Positions 52,001 through 59,392 of a stretch of 64,000 nucleotides of DNA are shown here, in pieces; the stretch's first letter is position 1, and each line of letters opens with the position of its first letter. Source of the DNA: Sphingomonas kyeonggiensis (GTDB taxonomy: Bacteria > Pseudomonadota > Alphaproteobacteria > Sphingomonadales > Sphingomonadaceae); NCBI RefSeq assembly GCF_014196745.1, contig NZ_JACIEH010000001.1, forward strand, positions 1,860,001 to 1,924,000, read 5' to 3'. The notes under the pieces were generated by a model. That model was not told where the DNA came from, ran no database searches, and saw nothing but the letters and a program-made list of their open reading frames with translations. A program made the position numbers and the translations under genes.

Positions 52001-55000
52001 GAAGGCAGGGCCGCTCGGGCTGGTGATGGTGGTGCCGGCACCGAAGGTGAAGCTGCCGGCCGAACCCCCGAGGATGTCGATACCCGCATCGCCGCCGTTC
52101 AGCGTGGCGGTGCCGTTGAAGGCATAGCTGCCGTCGGCATTGGTGAACCGCAGTCCGGTGCCGTTGGTGGCCGAGAGGGTGCTGGTCGCGCCGAAGGTGA
52201 CCGCGCCGCTGTGGTTGGTGATGTCGAGCAGCGCCACATTGGTCGACTGGCTGACGCTGCCGTCATAGCGGAAGTCGAGCGTGCCGGTGCCGCTGCTCAG
52301 CGTGATCGCGGTGAGGGCGGTGCCGCTGATGTTCGATGCCGCACCGAAGCTGATCGTGCCGTTATTATCGCCGCCGATCCAGATGCCGTTGCCCGAGGCC
52401 GAGCTGATGCCGAGATTGGCGACCGTCAGCGCCCGGCCACCCGTGCCCGTCCCAGTCAGGTCGGTGATCAGAATGCCGCTGTTCGTGCCCGCATGTGCGA
52501 CGCGGTCGAGCACCAGATCGGTCGCCGCGTTGCTGAGCGCCAGGCTAGTGCCGTTGACGGTATCGATCGTGCCGGCGGCACTGCTCAGGCTGAGCGCCGA
52601 GGCGCCGAGGCGGAGGCCGGTGGAACCCTGGTTGTAGATGCCGAGACTGGTGAAGTTCAGCGCACCCAGGGCGCCGAAGAGATCGAGGCCCGCGCCGGCG
52701 ACCCGCGTGACGGCGCTGCCGATCTGCAGCGAAGCATCGACGGCCTGGAAGCCGGCCGTCGTGGTATCCGCATCGAAGGTCGCGCCGCCGAAATAGGCGC
52801 CGCCCGCTTCGCCATGTCCGCCCTCGATCGTAATGTTCGAAAGCTGGCTGATGGTGGTCGAACCGCCGCCGGAGGCATAGGCCATCAGTGCGGTCGAGCC
52901 GTTACCGGCCCAGAGACGCAGGTTGCTGAGCGCAATGCTCGCAGGGGCCGCCGCGTTGCTGCTGCCGAAGTCGATCGCGCCGTCCGTTCCCGAGATCCAG
53001 CTGTTGCGGATCGTGACGTTGGTGGCGCCCGAACCGAACACGCCGCTGCCGATCCCGCCATTGGCGATCACCAGGCCGTCGATCAGGTTGTTGCGCGTAA
53101 CAACGACGGTGCTCGCACCGCCCGCGCTGGTGGTCAGCGTCGGCGCGCCCGAGCCGGCGAACGGATTGGTCACGAGACCCGGCGCGATGCCGTAGAGGCG
53201 GATGTTCGCCGGAGCACCGCCCGGCAGGGTGATCGTGTCGCCGTTCAGGAAGCCACGCAGCTGCTGGCCGTTGATCAGCGTGAAAGTGCCGCCGGTACCA
53301 TAGGTCGCGTCATTGGCATCGAGGACGTCGTTGCCGCCGGCCGGATTGTTGATCAGGATGATGACGTCGGCGCCCGATGCAGCCGCACCGGCCAGACTGC
53401 CCGGATCGGTCTTGGAACCCGCGCCGCTCGCACCCGCCAGCACCCAATAGACGCTCGCCGAAGTCGCCAGCGTGCTGATGTCGCCAGCCAGGTTCACATC
53501 GGCAAAGTCATAGGTGCCGACAAGCGCGTTGAGCCCGGCGATGACGATGGGAGTCGTGGCGCTGATCGTCGAACCGGCGCCATTGGCATCGGTGCTCGAG
53601 CCGTCGCCGAAGCGGAAGGTGCCGGTGATCGCGGCATTGGTCAGATCGACGCCGGTGCCGACACCGGTGATCGTGCTGCTGCCCGAGACGATCAGGTTGC
53701 CGGCGAAGCTCGCGCCGGTCAGGTCAATGCCGCGCGTGCCCGTGGTCGAGGTACCGGTGATGTCGAGCGTGCCGAAGGTCACCGTGCCCGAAGCCTGGCG
53801 CGCGTCGAGACCGACGAGCCCCGCACCCAGCGCGGTGATATCGACATCGCCGAAGCTGATCGCGCCGCTGCTGCCGGTGCCGAGCCCGATGCCCGAGCTG
53901 TTCGCGATGCTGGTGGTGCCGGTGAAGGTCACCGTGCCGACCACGTCGCGGATCGAAATCCCGTAATCGTTACTGCCGGTCACGCCGATCGAGCCGATCG
54001 TCACGCTGCCGGAAGCGGCCACGCCGCCGATCACCACGCCACTGCTGCCCGCGCCGGTGATCGATCCGCCCGCCGCGGTCACGCTGCCGCTGTTGTTGTT
54101 GATCCACAGCCCGGCGCCGGCCGAGCCCGAGAGCGTCAGCGTGCCCAGCCCGATCGTTCCGCCGTTGTTGGACAGCGACACTGCATCGCTGCCGCTGCCG
54201 GAGACCGTGGTCGCGCCAAGGGTGATGGCACCGCTATTGTTCCAGAGCGCAACCCCTGCGTTGCCGCTGTTAGCGACCGATACCGGCCCGACGGTCACCG
54301 ATCCGCTGTTGTCCGTCACCAACAGGCCGACGCCCGCGGTGTTCGCGACAGCCACCGATCCGATATTCAGCGTCGCGGCGTTGTTCGTCACCGCCACGCC
54401 ACCGCCCAGCGGGGCACCTCCAACCGTGACGCTGCCGATGTTCAGCGTTCCTCCGGTCAGGCCGGAGAGCGAAACGGCAGTGCCGCTCGAGCTTCCCGTG
54501 GTGATCGAGCTGATGTCGAGCGTGCCGAGGTTCACGTCGAACAGGCTTGCGCCCCGCGCCGCGCCCGTCGCCGTGACGCTGACATCGGTGCCGGAGACGT
54601 TGAGCGTGCCGCCGCCGCCACCGTTAAGCGTCAGCACAGTGCCGCCGCTTGCCGACAGGTCGACATTGGTGAGCGTCACCGATGCGGCATTGATGCCGTC
54701 GAAGATCGAGATCGCGCCGCCATTGCCCGACACGGTCGAGTTGCGGATGATGACGTTGGACACGCCGGCACCCACCACGGCAGTTCCGGCCGTGTCATTA
54801 TGGATGATCACCCCGTCGAGCGTCGTATTGTTGGCGAGGACGACCGTCGAGCCGCCCGTGCTGCTGGTCAGCACCGCCGCGCCCGAGCCGGTATAGGTAT
54901 TGGTGATCCCCGTCGGCCCGAGGTTCGAGACGATCAGGTTGGCCGGCACGGTCGCGCCGGTCACCGCGAAGAAATCGGAATTGAGGAAGCTGACCAGCGA

Positions 55001-58000
55001 CTGGCCGGCAGTGAGGCTCAGTGCGCCGCCGGACAGGCCGGACGTGTCGATCACGTCCTGGCCGCCATTCGGGTTGTTGAGCAGCACGATGTACTGCGCG
55101 CCCGACGCCGCCGCGCCGGCGATGCTGCCCGGATCGTTCGCCGTGCCCGCACCGCTCGCGCCCGCAAGCACGTAATAGGCAGTGAAGCTGCCGCCGGTGA
55201 TGTTGTTGGTGTTGCCGTCGAGATTGACGTCGGCGAAGTCGTAGGTGCCGTGCGTGGCGTTCATCCCCGCGACCACGATCACCGTGTTGGCGGTGATCCG
55301 GCTCTCCAGCCCGTCGGCTGCATTGCCGTCACCGTAGCGGAAGCTGCCCGTGATGTTGGCGTTGGTCAGGTTCACGCCGATGTCGACGCCCTGGATCACG
55401 CTGGGATTGGCGATGGTGATCGCGCCGGCATTGGTCGCCCCGGTCAGGTCGATGCCGGTCGATCCGGCCGCGCCGGTGCCCGTGATGTCGAGCGTGCCGA
55501 AGGTCACATTGCCGTGCGTGCCCGTGAAGTTGACGCCGGTACCTGCCCCCAGGCCTGTGATGTCGACATCGCCGAAGGTCACCCCGCCGGGAACATTGCC
55601 GATCACGATGCCCGTGCCGGCCGGATTGGCGATGGTGAGCAGGCCGGTGAAGGCGACGCCGCCTGCGGTGTTGTCGATCGAAAGCGCCGGCGAGGTGGAG
55701 CCGGTGATCGTCGTCGCACCCGCGAAAGTCACGCTCGATCCGGCGGCCGTGCCGCCGATGGTGATCGGCCCTGCGCCGCTGATCGCCCCGGTGAAGCGGA
55801 TCGCGCCGCCGGTGTTGAACAGCGAGACCAGAGGTCCGGCGCCCGCATCGGTGATCGTCGCGCCGAAGTTGAGCCCGATGGTGCCGCCGCTGCCTGCAAC
55901 GCCGGCCTCGCCGACCTGGACGGAAGCGCCGCCGCTGTTGGTGATCGAACCGCCACCGATCGTGACCAGCCCGGTGGAGCCGCCGGTGATGAACAGGCCC
56001 TGCTGGCCGCTATTGAGTATCGTTAGCGCGCCGATCGTCAGCGCATTGCCGCCGGTGCCCGCGCCCTGGACATTGTCGAGGACGATCGCCGCGCCGGCCG
56101 CACCGGTCGAGCGCACGCTGGAGAAGGTCAGGTCGATCAGCAGCGGATCGAGGTTGAGTGCCGCGCCCGCGGTGGTGTCGGTGGTGCCGGCCGCCGTGCT
56201 CAGCGTGAAGGTGCCGGTCTTGGTGTTGTTGACCGTCAGGCCGGTGCCGCCATTGTTGGCGATATTCAGATTGGCGAAGCTCAGCGCACCGTCGACATCC
56301 GTCAGGGTGACACCGGCGCCGCCCACGCGCGCCGTGGTGGTGCCGACCTGCATCGCGCCGGCATTGACCGCCTGGATGCCCGCGGTTGCGCTGGCATCGA
56401 AGGTGACGTTGCGCGCCGCGAAACCGCCGGTCTCGCCATTGCCGCCGGTGATGTTGATGCCCGACAGGCCCGCCACGGTAACCGTGCCGGCGCCAGATCC
56501 ATCGATGTCGAGCACGGTGCCGCCGGTCGCCGACAGGGTCAGGCTGGAAAGCGTAGTCGTCAGGTTGCCGCCGGCATCGTTGATGTCGATCGCGCCCGCG
56601 CCACCGCCGATGATCGAGTTGCGCAGCGTGACGTTGCTGCCGCCATTGATGACCACGCCCGCACCCGCGCCTCCGCGCACGGTCAGGCCATCGACCACCA
56701 CCGATCCGGTGGTGTTGGTGAGCGTCAGCCCCGCCGCGCCGGTGTTCTCGATCACCACGCGCTCGAGCGCGAAGCCGCCCACGCCGTTCGCCAGGATGCC
56801 CGAGCCCGCACCGCGCACGGTCACGTCGCGCACCACCGATCCCTGGCCCAGCGTGATCGCCGCGCCGCCGGCATTGCTGCCGGTGATCGTGCCATTGGTG
56901 CCGCCGAAGCTGAACCCGCTGACCGAGCCGTCCGAATGGCGCACGCTGACGCTGCTCGCGCCGCCGACCAGATACTGGTTGGTGGCGAGCGTGACCCCGC
57001 CGCTCGCGATGGTGCCGGCATTGCCGAGCGCGACGACGATGCCGTTCGCGCCCGCACGGGTGACGGCGTCGCCCAGCGTGGTCGTGGCGGTGCTGGTGCC
57101 CGCGGCGCCGGCGGTGCCGGAACCGCTGGTGAAATAGACCCCGCCAAACGCCACGCCGGTGCGCGCGTCGATCGCGAAGCCGGTGCTGGTCAGGTCGGTG
57201 TAGCGCGTGCCCGAGGGCGTGACGTAGTCGCGGCGCAGGCGCTCGCCCATCTGGCGATCGAGGCCGCTGGTGCCCGCGCTGCGATCGCGCGCGCCGCGGC
57301 CGATCGGGATCGACAGGCGCACGGTGCCGCGCGCCTGGGTGCCCCAGCGATTGTCGTTCTGCAGCTCGGCGCCGACCGAGAAGCGCCCGCCGGTGCCCAG
57401 CGGGTCCTCGATACCGAGCTCGAGTCCGCCGCGCACGCCGCGATAGGCCTTGCTCGCCGCATCGTCGCGATAGTCGAAGCCGCTGAGCGAGCCGCGCAGG
57501 CTGAGGTCCTTGCTCAGCGCGGCAGTCGCGCCGATCTCGGCATTGGCGCCGGCGAGCGGCACTTCCTCCAGCCGCCAGCCGCGCTTGCGCTCGATCAGCC
57601 GGTTGTTCTCGACCGAGAGCGTCCCCGCCGGGCTGGAATTGGGATCGAGATAGCCGATCGTGCGCCGGTTGTTCACCGGCAGGCGATAATTGACGTGCAG
57701 GTCGAAGACCGAGGTGAAGCCCTCGAGGCCGAACGAGACTGCGGTCTGGTCGCGCGAGGTGATGTCGGTCTTGTAGAAGTCGACACCGGCGTTGACGCCG
57801 ATCGCCACGTCCTCGCCGATCTTGCCGCGCCCGCCGATCGTTACCGATCCGTTGCGGTCATAGCGCTCGTCGGTGCCGACCCGCCCAGCGACGAAGAGCA
57901 GGTTGCTGTCGTTCTGCGCGACGGGAGCGAAGAGCTCGAAGGAGACCTGGCTGCTGCCGTCGGCGGCGCGCGCATCGACTTCGGCGCGGGGCTTCCAAGT

Positions 58001-58117
58001 CGGGGCCTTGTCCTGCGCCTGGGCCTGTGCGCCCGGCGCCCAGGCCAGCGCCACGCCGCTAAGGCAGGTGGACAGCAGCAGGCGGCCACGGCCACGATTG
58101 AGCTTCTGCACGGACAT
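43013..58117 (-). CDS. Giant inverse-autotransporter-like adhesin, 5,034 residues
   Basis: This is the largest gene in the window. The ATG at 58117 follows GGGGGAGA. A signal peptide (to about residue 35, ending PGAQAQAQ) leads into about 240 residues that look like an outer-membrane barrel. These have amphipathic strands, GRVGTDERYDRNGSVTIGG, DVAIGVNAGVDFY, and RGWRLEEVPLAGANAEIG, and end near LSIPIGRG. This resembles the beta-domain of inverse autotransporters (intimin/invasin type), where the barrel is N-terminal and the passenger C-terminal. From about residue 330 to the end the protein is a Gly/Thr/Asn/Ser-rich beta-solenoid with hundreds of strand repeats and four copies of a longer module. 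The last 500 residues have NosD-like NNTISN and GNTITGS turns. No LysM or Ig domain is visible. Adhesion is inferred. Confidence 0.88.
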   Translation of the reverse strand: MSVQKLNRGRGRLLLSTCLSGVALAWAPGAQAQAQDKAPTWKPRAEVDARAADGSSQVSFELFAPVAQNDSNLLFVAGRVGTDERYDRNGSVTIGGRGKIGEDVAIGVNAGVDFYKTDITSRDQTAVSFGLEGFTSVFDLHVNYRLPVNNRRTIGYLDPNSSPAGTLSVENNRLIERKRGWRLEEVPLAGANAEIGATAALSKDLSLRGSLSGFDYRDDAASKAYRGVRGGLELGIEDPLGTGGRFSVGAELQNDNRWGTQARGTVRLSIPIGRGARDRSAGTSGLDRQMGERLRRDYVTPSGTRYTDLTSTGFAIDARTGVAFGGVYFTSGSGTAGAAGTSTATTTLGDAVTRAGANGIVVALGNAGTIASGGVTLATNQYLVGGASSVSVRHSDGSVSGFSFGGTNGTITGSNAGGAAITLGQGSVVRDVTVRGAGSGILANGVGGFALERVVIENTGAAGLTLTNTTGSVVVDGLTVRGGAGAGVVINGGSNVTLRNSIIGGGAGAIDINDAGGNLTTTLSSLTLSATGGTVLDIDGSGAGTVTVAGLSGINITGGNGETGGFAARNVTFDASATAGIQAVNAGAMQVGTTTARVGGAGVTLTDVDGALSFANLNIANNGGTGLTVNNTKTGTFTLSTAAGTTDTTAGAALNLDPLLIDLTFSSVRSTGAAGAAIVLDNVQGAGTGGNALTIGALTILNSGQQGLFITGGSTGLVTIGGGSITNSGGASVQVGEAGVAGSGGTIGLNFGATITDAGAGPLVSLFNTGGAIRFTGAISGAGPITIGGTAAGSSVTFAGATTITGSTSPALSIDNTAGGVAFTGLLTIANPAGTGIVIGNVPGGVTFGDVDITGLGAGTGVNFTGTHGNVTFGTLDITGTGAAGSTGIDLTGATNAGAITIANPSVIQGVDIGVNLTNANITGSFRYGDGNAADGLESRITANTVIVVAGMNATHGTYDFADVNLDGNTNNITGGSFTAYYVLAGASGAGTANDPGSIAGAAASGAQYIVLLNNPNGGQDVIDTSGLSGGALSLTAGQSLVSFLNSDFFAVTGATVPANLIVSNLGPTGITNTYTGSGAAVLTSSTGGSTVVLANNTTLDGVIIHNDTAGTAVVGAGVSNVIIRNSTVSGNGGAISIFDGINAASVTLTNVDLSASGGTVLTLNGGGGGTLNVSGTDVSVTATGAARGASLFDVNLGTLDISSITTGSSSGTAVSLSGLTGGTLNIGSVTVGGAPLGGGVAVTNNAATLNIGSVAVANTAGVGLLVTDNSGSVTVGPVSVANSGNAGVALWNNSGAITLGATTVSGSGSDAVSLSNNGGTIGLGTLTLSGSAGAGLWINNNSGSVTAAGGSITGAGSSGVVIGGVAASGSVTIGSIGVTGSNDYGISIRDVVGTVTFTGTTSIANSSGIGLGTGSSGAISFGDVDITALGAGLVGLDARQASGTVTFGTLDITGTSTTGTRGIDLTGASFAGNLIVSGSSTITGVGTGVDLTNAAITGTFRFGDGSSTDANGAGSTISATTPIVIAGLNALVGTYDFADVNLAGDISTLATSASVYWVLAGASGAGSKTDPGSLAGAAASGADVIILINNPAGGNDVLDANDATYGTGGTFTLINGQQLRGFLNGDTITLPGGAPANIRLYGIAPGLVTNPFAGSGAPTLTTSAGGASTVVVTRNNLIDGLVIANGGIGSGVFGSGATNVTIRNSWISGTDGAIDFGSSNAAAPASIALSNLRLWAGNGSTALMAYASGGGSTTISQLSNITIEGGHGEAGGAYFGGATFDADTTTAGFQAVDASLQIGSAVTRVAGAGLDLFGALGALNFTSLGIYNQGSTGLRLGASALSLSSAAGTIDTVNGTSLALSNAATDLVLDRVAHAGTNSGILITDLTGTGTGGRALTVANLGISSASGNGIWIGGDNNGTISFGAASNISGTALTAITLSSGTGTLDFRYDGSVSQSTNVALLDITNHSGAVTFGATSTLSATNGTGLRFTNADGSYAFNGTATLNGGDAGIDILGGSAGSFTFGAGTTITSPSGPAFAISSSTSNVTYLGTINQATAISLALAVSTHSVGTLDFSGANVNASGGLGLTFNDADGTYSFGNLSVTGGGGVSITNGSAGNFSFGAGTSIANASGAAFSVSSSTANVSYAGSITQSAFGTTALDVAAHSAGTLDFTGATFNVTGGNGLSFNDADGTYNFGAITLSGGARLAILGGSAGNFTFGDVDITGLAANTTAADLTGATGNVTFATLDISGASTTGTRGIDLTGSTAAGNIIISGSSTITGVGIGVDLTNAAITGNFRFGDGSNTDADGAASSITAVKPLVIAGLNGGVGTYDFLDVKLNGDTTNLSVSAYFVQEGATGIGTWNDPGSLAGAEASGATYIVLLNDPTGGSDTLDATAGAGGSLDLAGGQALLAFRDVDRFTVGGGAPINVKLFDVQTGEIVNPFTGSGAPTLTASGANATVTLAGNNTIDGVVIANSGTGAGVLGNGVAGINTIRNSTISGGAAGAIRFYDNAANTVVALQNLTLAANGGNILALDGTGAGTLTVSALSNLTALHTTETGGFVFADVAFDADTATAGVQDVAAGDLTLGTVAARINGTALNFSNVSGTLNFGNLNIANDGGTGLIVANSKANNFVLGTTGGAVDTTNGTAIDIDPLTVNMTLGSVKSSGGVYGLLLDQVQGSFTVTGTVDVSNASNTAIAVRNNTGAAFAAKFQGAVTVNGTTGAGVALTNNTGATIDFTGGLGITTTTGRGFFASGGGTLSVTGTGNTITTGDATALVLGNVTVANAGVSFNNITAAPAAVQALVIGGTALNGALNIGGLNIGGGSTGVLLQSLSGSGGVNFTGTLDLDTTGVGFDLNGAVGTVNIANASGSTLTIDGASTGIRLNGMTGGTVNVGNNGGLASIGAITSSTVAAIGITGTSGGTLNYGGTIKAGAGSVLSVFSSSMLATLSGTINSTTTGTAFSFFGAGGIYTISGSVNHTGGTGVDVNATSNGNVSFLNASKTFSTGANTAISMAGTGTLTLLGGGLGITTTSGTGFSATAGTVAVLGSGNTITTDTGQILRLSGVTSGSGGITFDSLTAAGTVANNGILLSGLSGAAFNGGIVNIGGTSGAANDGIKVATGTAAITFGDTTIGTAGSNAIELLNSNSAVTFGTMNLAGANGSTVVIAGSGGPVTLGTGTITATGAANYAVSLTGGTADVSVGSALNGTNLVQIVDHETGTVTFSGDMASTVGGISVTNVNSGLITFTGQTLALNATAFGVTLAGNSGGTIDFNPTTGGSGLDIVSTGTGFTAGSGGTVIVRGNGNSISTTGTGTALSLQNVTIGLEGFTFGGVSANGATTGILLNGVGTVAPAIGLGTVNLQGITSRGIDVTGILGAGLSITDLDIGLSSNSAVALDLNGATVSSSIIIGDFDVTNSGGAGTSIGVDLRGTTGHANILLGGQLGASSSIAGVGTGIYLNAATDAQVTYGDGESGIDTSSTISATTAINASAAPTVGTYDFRDVAFSGSPGSGFGLNKIYFVDSDGAAGGGDGSGSDGLNPMTLAAAELAAANEDIIVLINNGSAISAAGSNGNNSLVLAPNAQVRGFGNGSDGGAGTGSAPIVITLTVPSTILLSGGGSVSIADPTVTGGAATLTSSAGSNVITLAASGNHLSGFILDGGGAASRGIKDNGAGASNTLLDYLTVRNFGTMGIEITPSTSTTIDHVLFSGNPGGDVLLNAANSVLTNITSNGGDITLNNATGTTTLTNVDLTGGAGLIFANAAGTINATNVDITNPLAAGLTISGGTASFNFDSDSLVRKSSAGASLSIGGGHTGGTFVYAGTLDITGGTGLQFDNADGTYNFTGTTTLAGGNAGIDILNGSGGTFSFGTNTAITSPSGTAFNVSDSTAAITYSGSITQANNAALVSFLNHSGGTVTFQTGTLSATNGTGLQFDNADGTYNFTGTTTLNGGDAGIDIVNGSAGTFGFGTGASITHAAAGDAFVLTDSNATLTYSGNIDDSNGHAVRIDNHDAGDILFQTGTITSSGANALGISLSNSNGGTIRFTGQTTLSTQANNALVLSANAGGTIEFSPTDNSQDLFITTTSGTAITMSGGGIFNVLHNNSNFNRIATGSGTLFDISNATAATTTLNLRFVDARNTGGASPTNGILISRTAGTLNGSIDITAGAITATNRGIDVDGGSLSLTYNGTIATSGTTARSVEVTNMAGGTVALNGNLTDTALGINVSNNSSGSVAFYGPTIALTPVANQTAVTLSNNGTTSISFSSAAGGNGFDIVASGTGKGIDFTGGGNLLVYGPGASITTQNGQILNLVNGNANSALGINFDSLASTGSIAGTAINISNIDGGTLSAGTVSITGTSGATADGIFYGGGSTMNVSLGTATIGNIGGDGIEINGSGNGSFAATSILIGNIGGNGVEINGSTNSVTLSGGSISGATYGVHVLGGTGAVSVGSSITKTASGNVVFVDGHSGGNLTFSGNISATGGFDNGILVQNVASGSVIFSGTKTLSTGAYTAVRLLNNSGAINFLNGGLAITTTDGAGFQSTAGVLTGTVTVEGAGNTISSGLGTALTIINNNIGGNGVTFQSISSNGAANGILLNNTGSSGGLRVTGTGTAGSGGTIRNSTGDGISLTGTENVRLAYMNVRNNRGNGIGGSNVNGFLIDNLTIEENGTDNGTDESGINLVNLRGSDSSGTRPTGIFNSTIRNNNEFEVQISNSSGTLTNFQVVNSTFSANGTTINGGSGPHGNLFNFLGTGTSVMGISVSGSSFTGAASVLGSGLFIDSSGTSMDANIAGSTFTNNNNGINISTGPGSTAMTYRIDGNTITGSRSTAINDFQNGNAPFTRTVNGTITNNIIGTAGVAQSGSTNGNGISISNEGAVTATYLIKGNTIQQIGTSGGLGGAGISVITGLFGVPTGGKTTSVTIQNNTISNILNDSGITIINAQDNSGTQPKIAVSLSGNGFVNTYNNQNIYLESSNGGQVLVEQLAASASANANELDDKNGGNDPTKIVTSGTITYGQAIPDLPTAPVLP
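47170..47870 (-). repeat. Long passenger module, copy 4 (most diverged)
   Basis: About 220 residues contain GTYDFRDVAFSG, an IYFVDSDGA stretch, the EDIIVLINNGS segment, and a closing GGAATLTSSAGSN. The order matches the three other copies at higher coordinates. Confidence 0.7.
50740..51390 (-). repeat. Long passenger module, copy 3
   Basis: It contains VTFATLDISG, FRFGDGSNTDADGA, GTYDFLDVKLNGD, a WNDPGSLAGAEASGATYIV stretch, and GSGAPTLTASG, in the same order as copies 1 and 2. Confidence 0.8.
53120..53785 (-). repeat. Long passenger module, copy 2
   Basis: It contains VTFGTLDITGTSTTGTRGID, FRFGDGSSTDANGA, GTYDFADVNLAGD, YWVLAGASGAG, DPGSLAGAAASGADVIILI, and GSGAPTLTTSAGG. Confidence 0.8.
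54860..55515 (-). repeat. Long passenger module, copy 1 (nearest the barrel)
   Basis: It contains VTFGTLDITGTGAAGSTGID, FRYGDGNAADG, GTYDFADVNLDGN, YYVLAGASGAG, DPGSIAGAAASGAQYIVLL, and GSGAAVLTSS. The ADVN-L and DPGS-AGA-ASGA cores are shared by the copies and may be folded domains inserted in the solenoid. Confidence 0.8.
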
Positions 58118-58339
58118 TCTCCCCCGATCGGCGCACGCCCGGAGCTGGCAGAAATGCCAATGCTTCGAATACGGGTCGTGACGCCTCGGCAACGGCTACC
58201 ACCGCGGCGCCGATGCCTCAAGGGAGAGTCGCAGAATGGGACCGCTGGCCCGCAATCTATAACAGGAGCGAAACGCTAGGCTATGGCCAGTTCCATCCAT
58301 TTCGGTTAGGCCGCGCAAGGGATTTCGGGGAGACGGGCG
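58118..58339. promoter_or_regulatory. Divergent control region of the giant adhesin and the collar-protein genes
   Basis: This 222-base gap separates the giant adhesin start from the first collar-domain gene and must hold promoters for both. An inverted repeat TGGCA-GAAA-TGCCA lies at 58146-58159, about 30-40 bases before the adhesin start. A TATAAC at 58256-58261 could be a -10 for the rightward genes, without a clear -35. Confidence 0.4.
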
Positions 58340-58858
58340 TTGTCAGATCCATTCATGGGCGAGATTCGGCTGATATCGTTCAATTTCGCGCCAAAGGGTT
58401 GGGCGCTCTGCAACGGCCAGCTTCTGCCGATCAATCAGAACCAGGCGCTGTTCTCGCTGCTGGGCACCACCTATGGCGGCGACGGCCGGGTGAACTTCGC
58501 CCTGCCCGATCTGCGGGGACGCGTGCCGATTCATTCCGGCGATGGCTATTTCCTGGGCCAGCGGGACGGTGAGGAGGCACATACGCTCTCGATCAGCGAA
58601 ATGCCGACCCACACGCACCAGCTATACGCCTCCTATGTGGCAGGCGACGCGAACAGGGCCAACGTCAGCAGCGTCGGGCGCGTGCTCGCGGCCGAGGCCG
58701 GAAACCCTTATTCCGCCAGCTTCGCCCCAACGGCGGTCACGCTCAATCCCGCGACGGTGTCCAGCATTGGCGGAAGCCAGGCACATGAAAACAGGATGCC
58801 TTTCCAGGTGCTTGTCTATTGTATCGCCCTTCAGGGCATTTTCCCGTCCCAGAACTGA
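58340..58858 (+). CDS. Tail-collar-domain protein 1 (microcystin-dependent-protein family)
   Basis: This 172-residue protein begins with the collar fold: MSDPFMGEIRLISFNFAPKG, WALCNGQLLPINQNQALFSL, TTYGGDGRVNFALPDLRGRV. It ends IALQGIFPSQN, as usual in the family. The start is a TTG at 58340 with GGGGAG seven bases before it; alignment with the third copy (MSDPFVAEIR) supports it. Family members are named after phage tail collars or MdpB, but the three tandem copies here have no phage neighbours. No signal peptide is seen. A central insert (THTHQLYASY to SSIGGSQAHENRMPF) holds the conserved His-rich and GGSQ-H-N segments. The function is unknown. Confidence 0.88.
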   Translation: MSDPFMGEIRLISFNFAPKGWALCNGQLLPINQNQALFSLLGTTYGGDGRVNFALPDLRGRVPIHSGDGYFLGQRDGEEAHTLSISEMPTHTHQLYASYVAGDANRANVSSVGRVLAAEAGNPYSASFAPTAVTLNPATVSSIGGSQAHENRMPFQVLVYCIALQGIFPSQN

Positions 58859-58867
58859 GGAACTGCC

Positions 58868-59380
58868 ATGCCTTATGTCGGCGAGCTTCGCATTTTCGCA
58901 GGGACCTTTGCGCCATTGGGATGGAGTTTCTGCGAGGGGCAGCTCCTGCCCATCTCGGAGAATGAGACACTCTTCAACCTGATCGGGACCACTTACGGTG
59001 GCGACGGGCAGAGCACCTTCGGTCTGCCCGACCTGCGGGGCCGGGTCGCCCTGCACATGGGTACGGGCACCGGTCTGATGACCTACCAGATCGCCGACAA
59101 GGCCGGTGCCGAGGAAGTCACGCTGAGTCCGAGCCAGATCCCGTCGCATACGCATGCGCTGCTCGGATCGGCGGGCAATGGGTCGCAATCGACTCCCGAG
59201 AACAATGTGCTGGCCAGCTCGACCCTCGCCCGGCTCTACACCGGCAACACGCCGAGCCTTGCGATGGCACCGAACTCGATCTCATCGATCGGCGGCAGCC
59301 AGCCGCACAGCAACATGCAGCCCTATCTCTGCGTGAACTACATCATCTCGCTGTTCGGCGTCTTCCCGAGCCAGAATTGA
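58868..59380 (+). CDS. Tail-collar-domain protein 2
   Basis: This 170-residue protein has the same fold: MPYVGELRIFAGTFAPLG, WSFCEGQLLPISENETLFNL, TTYGGDGQSTFGLPDLRGRV, then IPSHTHALLG, SSIGGSQPHSNMQPYLCVNY and FGVFPSQN. It starts nine bases after copy 1, with a GAGGA ribosome site over the previous stop. It is the most diverged of the three at the N-terminus, so the set is not a simple recent duplication. Confidence 0.88.
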   Translation: MPYVGELRIFAGTFAPLGWSFCEGQLLPISENETLFNLIGTTYGGDGQSTFGLPDLRGRVALHMGTGTGLMTYQIADKAGAEEVTLSPSQIPSHTHALLGSAGNGSQSTPENNVLASSTLARLYTGNTPSLAMAPNSISSIGGSQPHSNMQPYLCVNYIISLFGVFPSQN

Positions 59381-59392
59381 CAGGAAGCCAAG

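Noticed and set aside
45800-56026. A 3,408-codon open frame on the plus strand, antisense to the giant adhesin
   Set aside because: It has no ribosome site, an amino-acid make-up rich in Arg, Ala, Asp and Gly typical of GC-rich shadow frames, and no recognisable domain. The minus-strand frame has a signal peptide, barrel and regular repeats.
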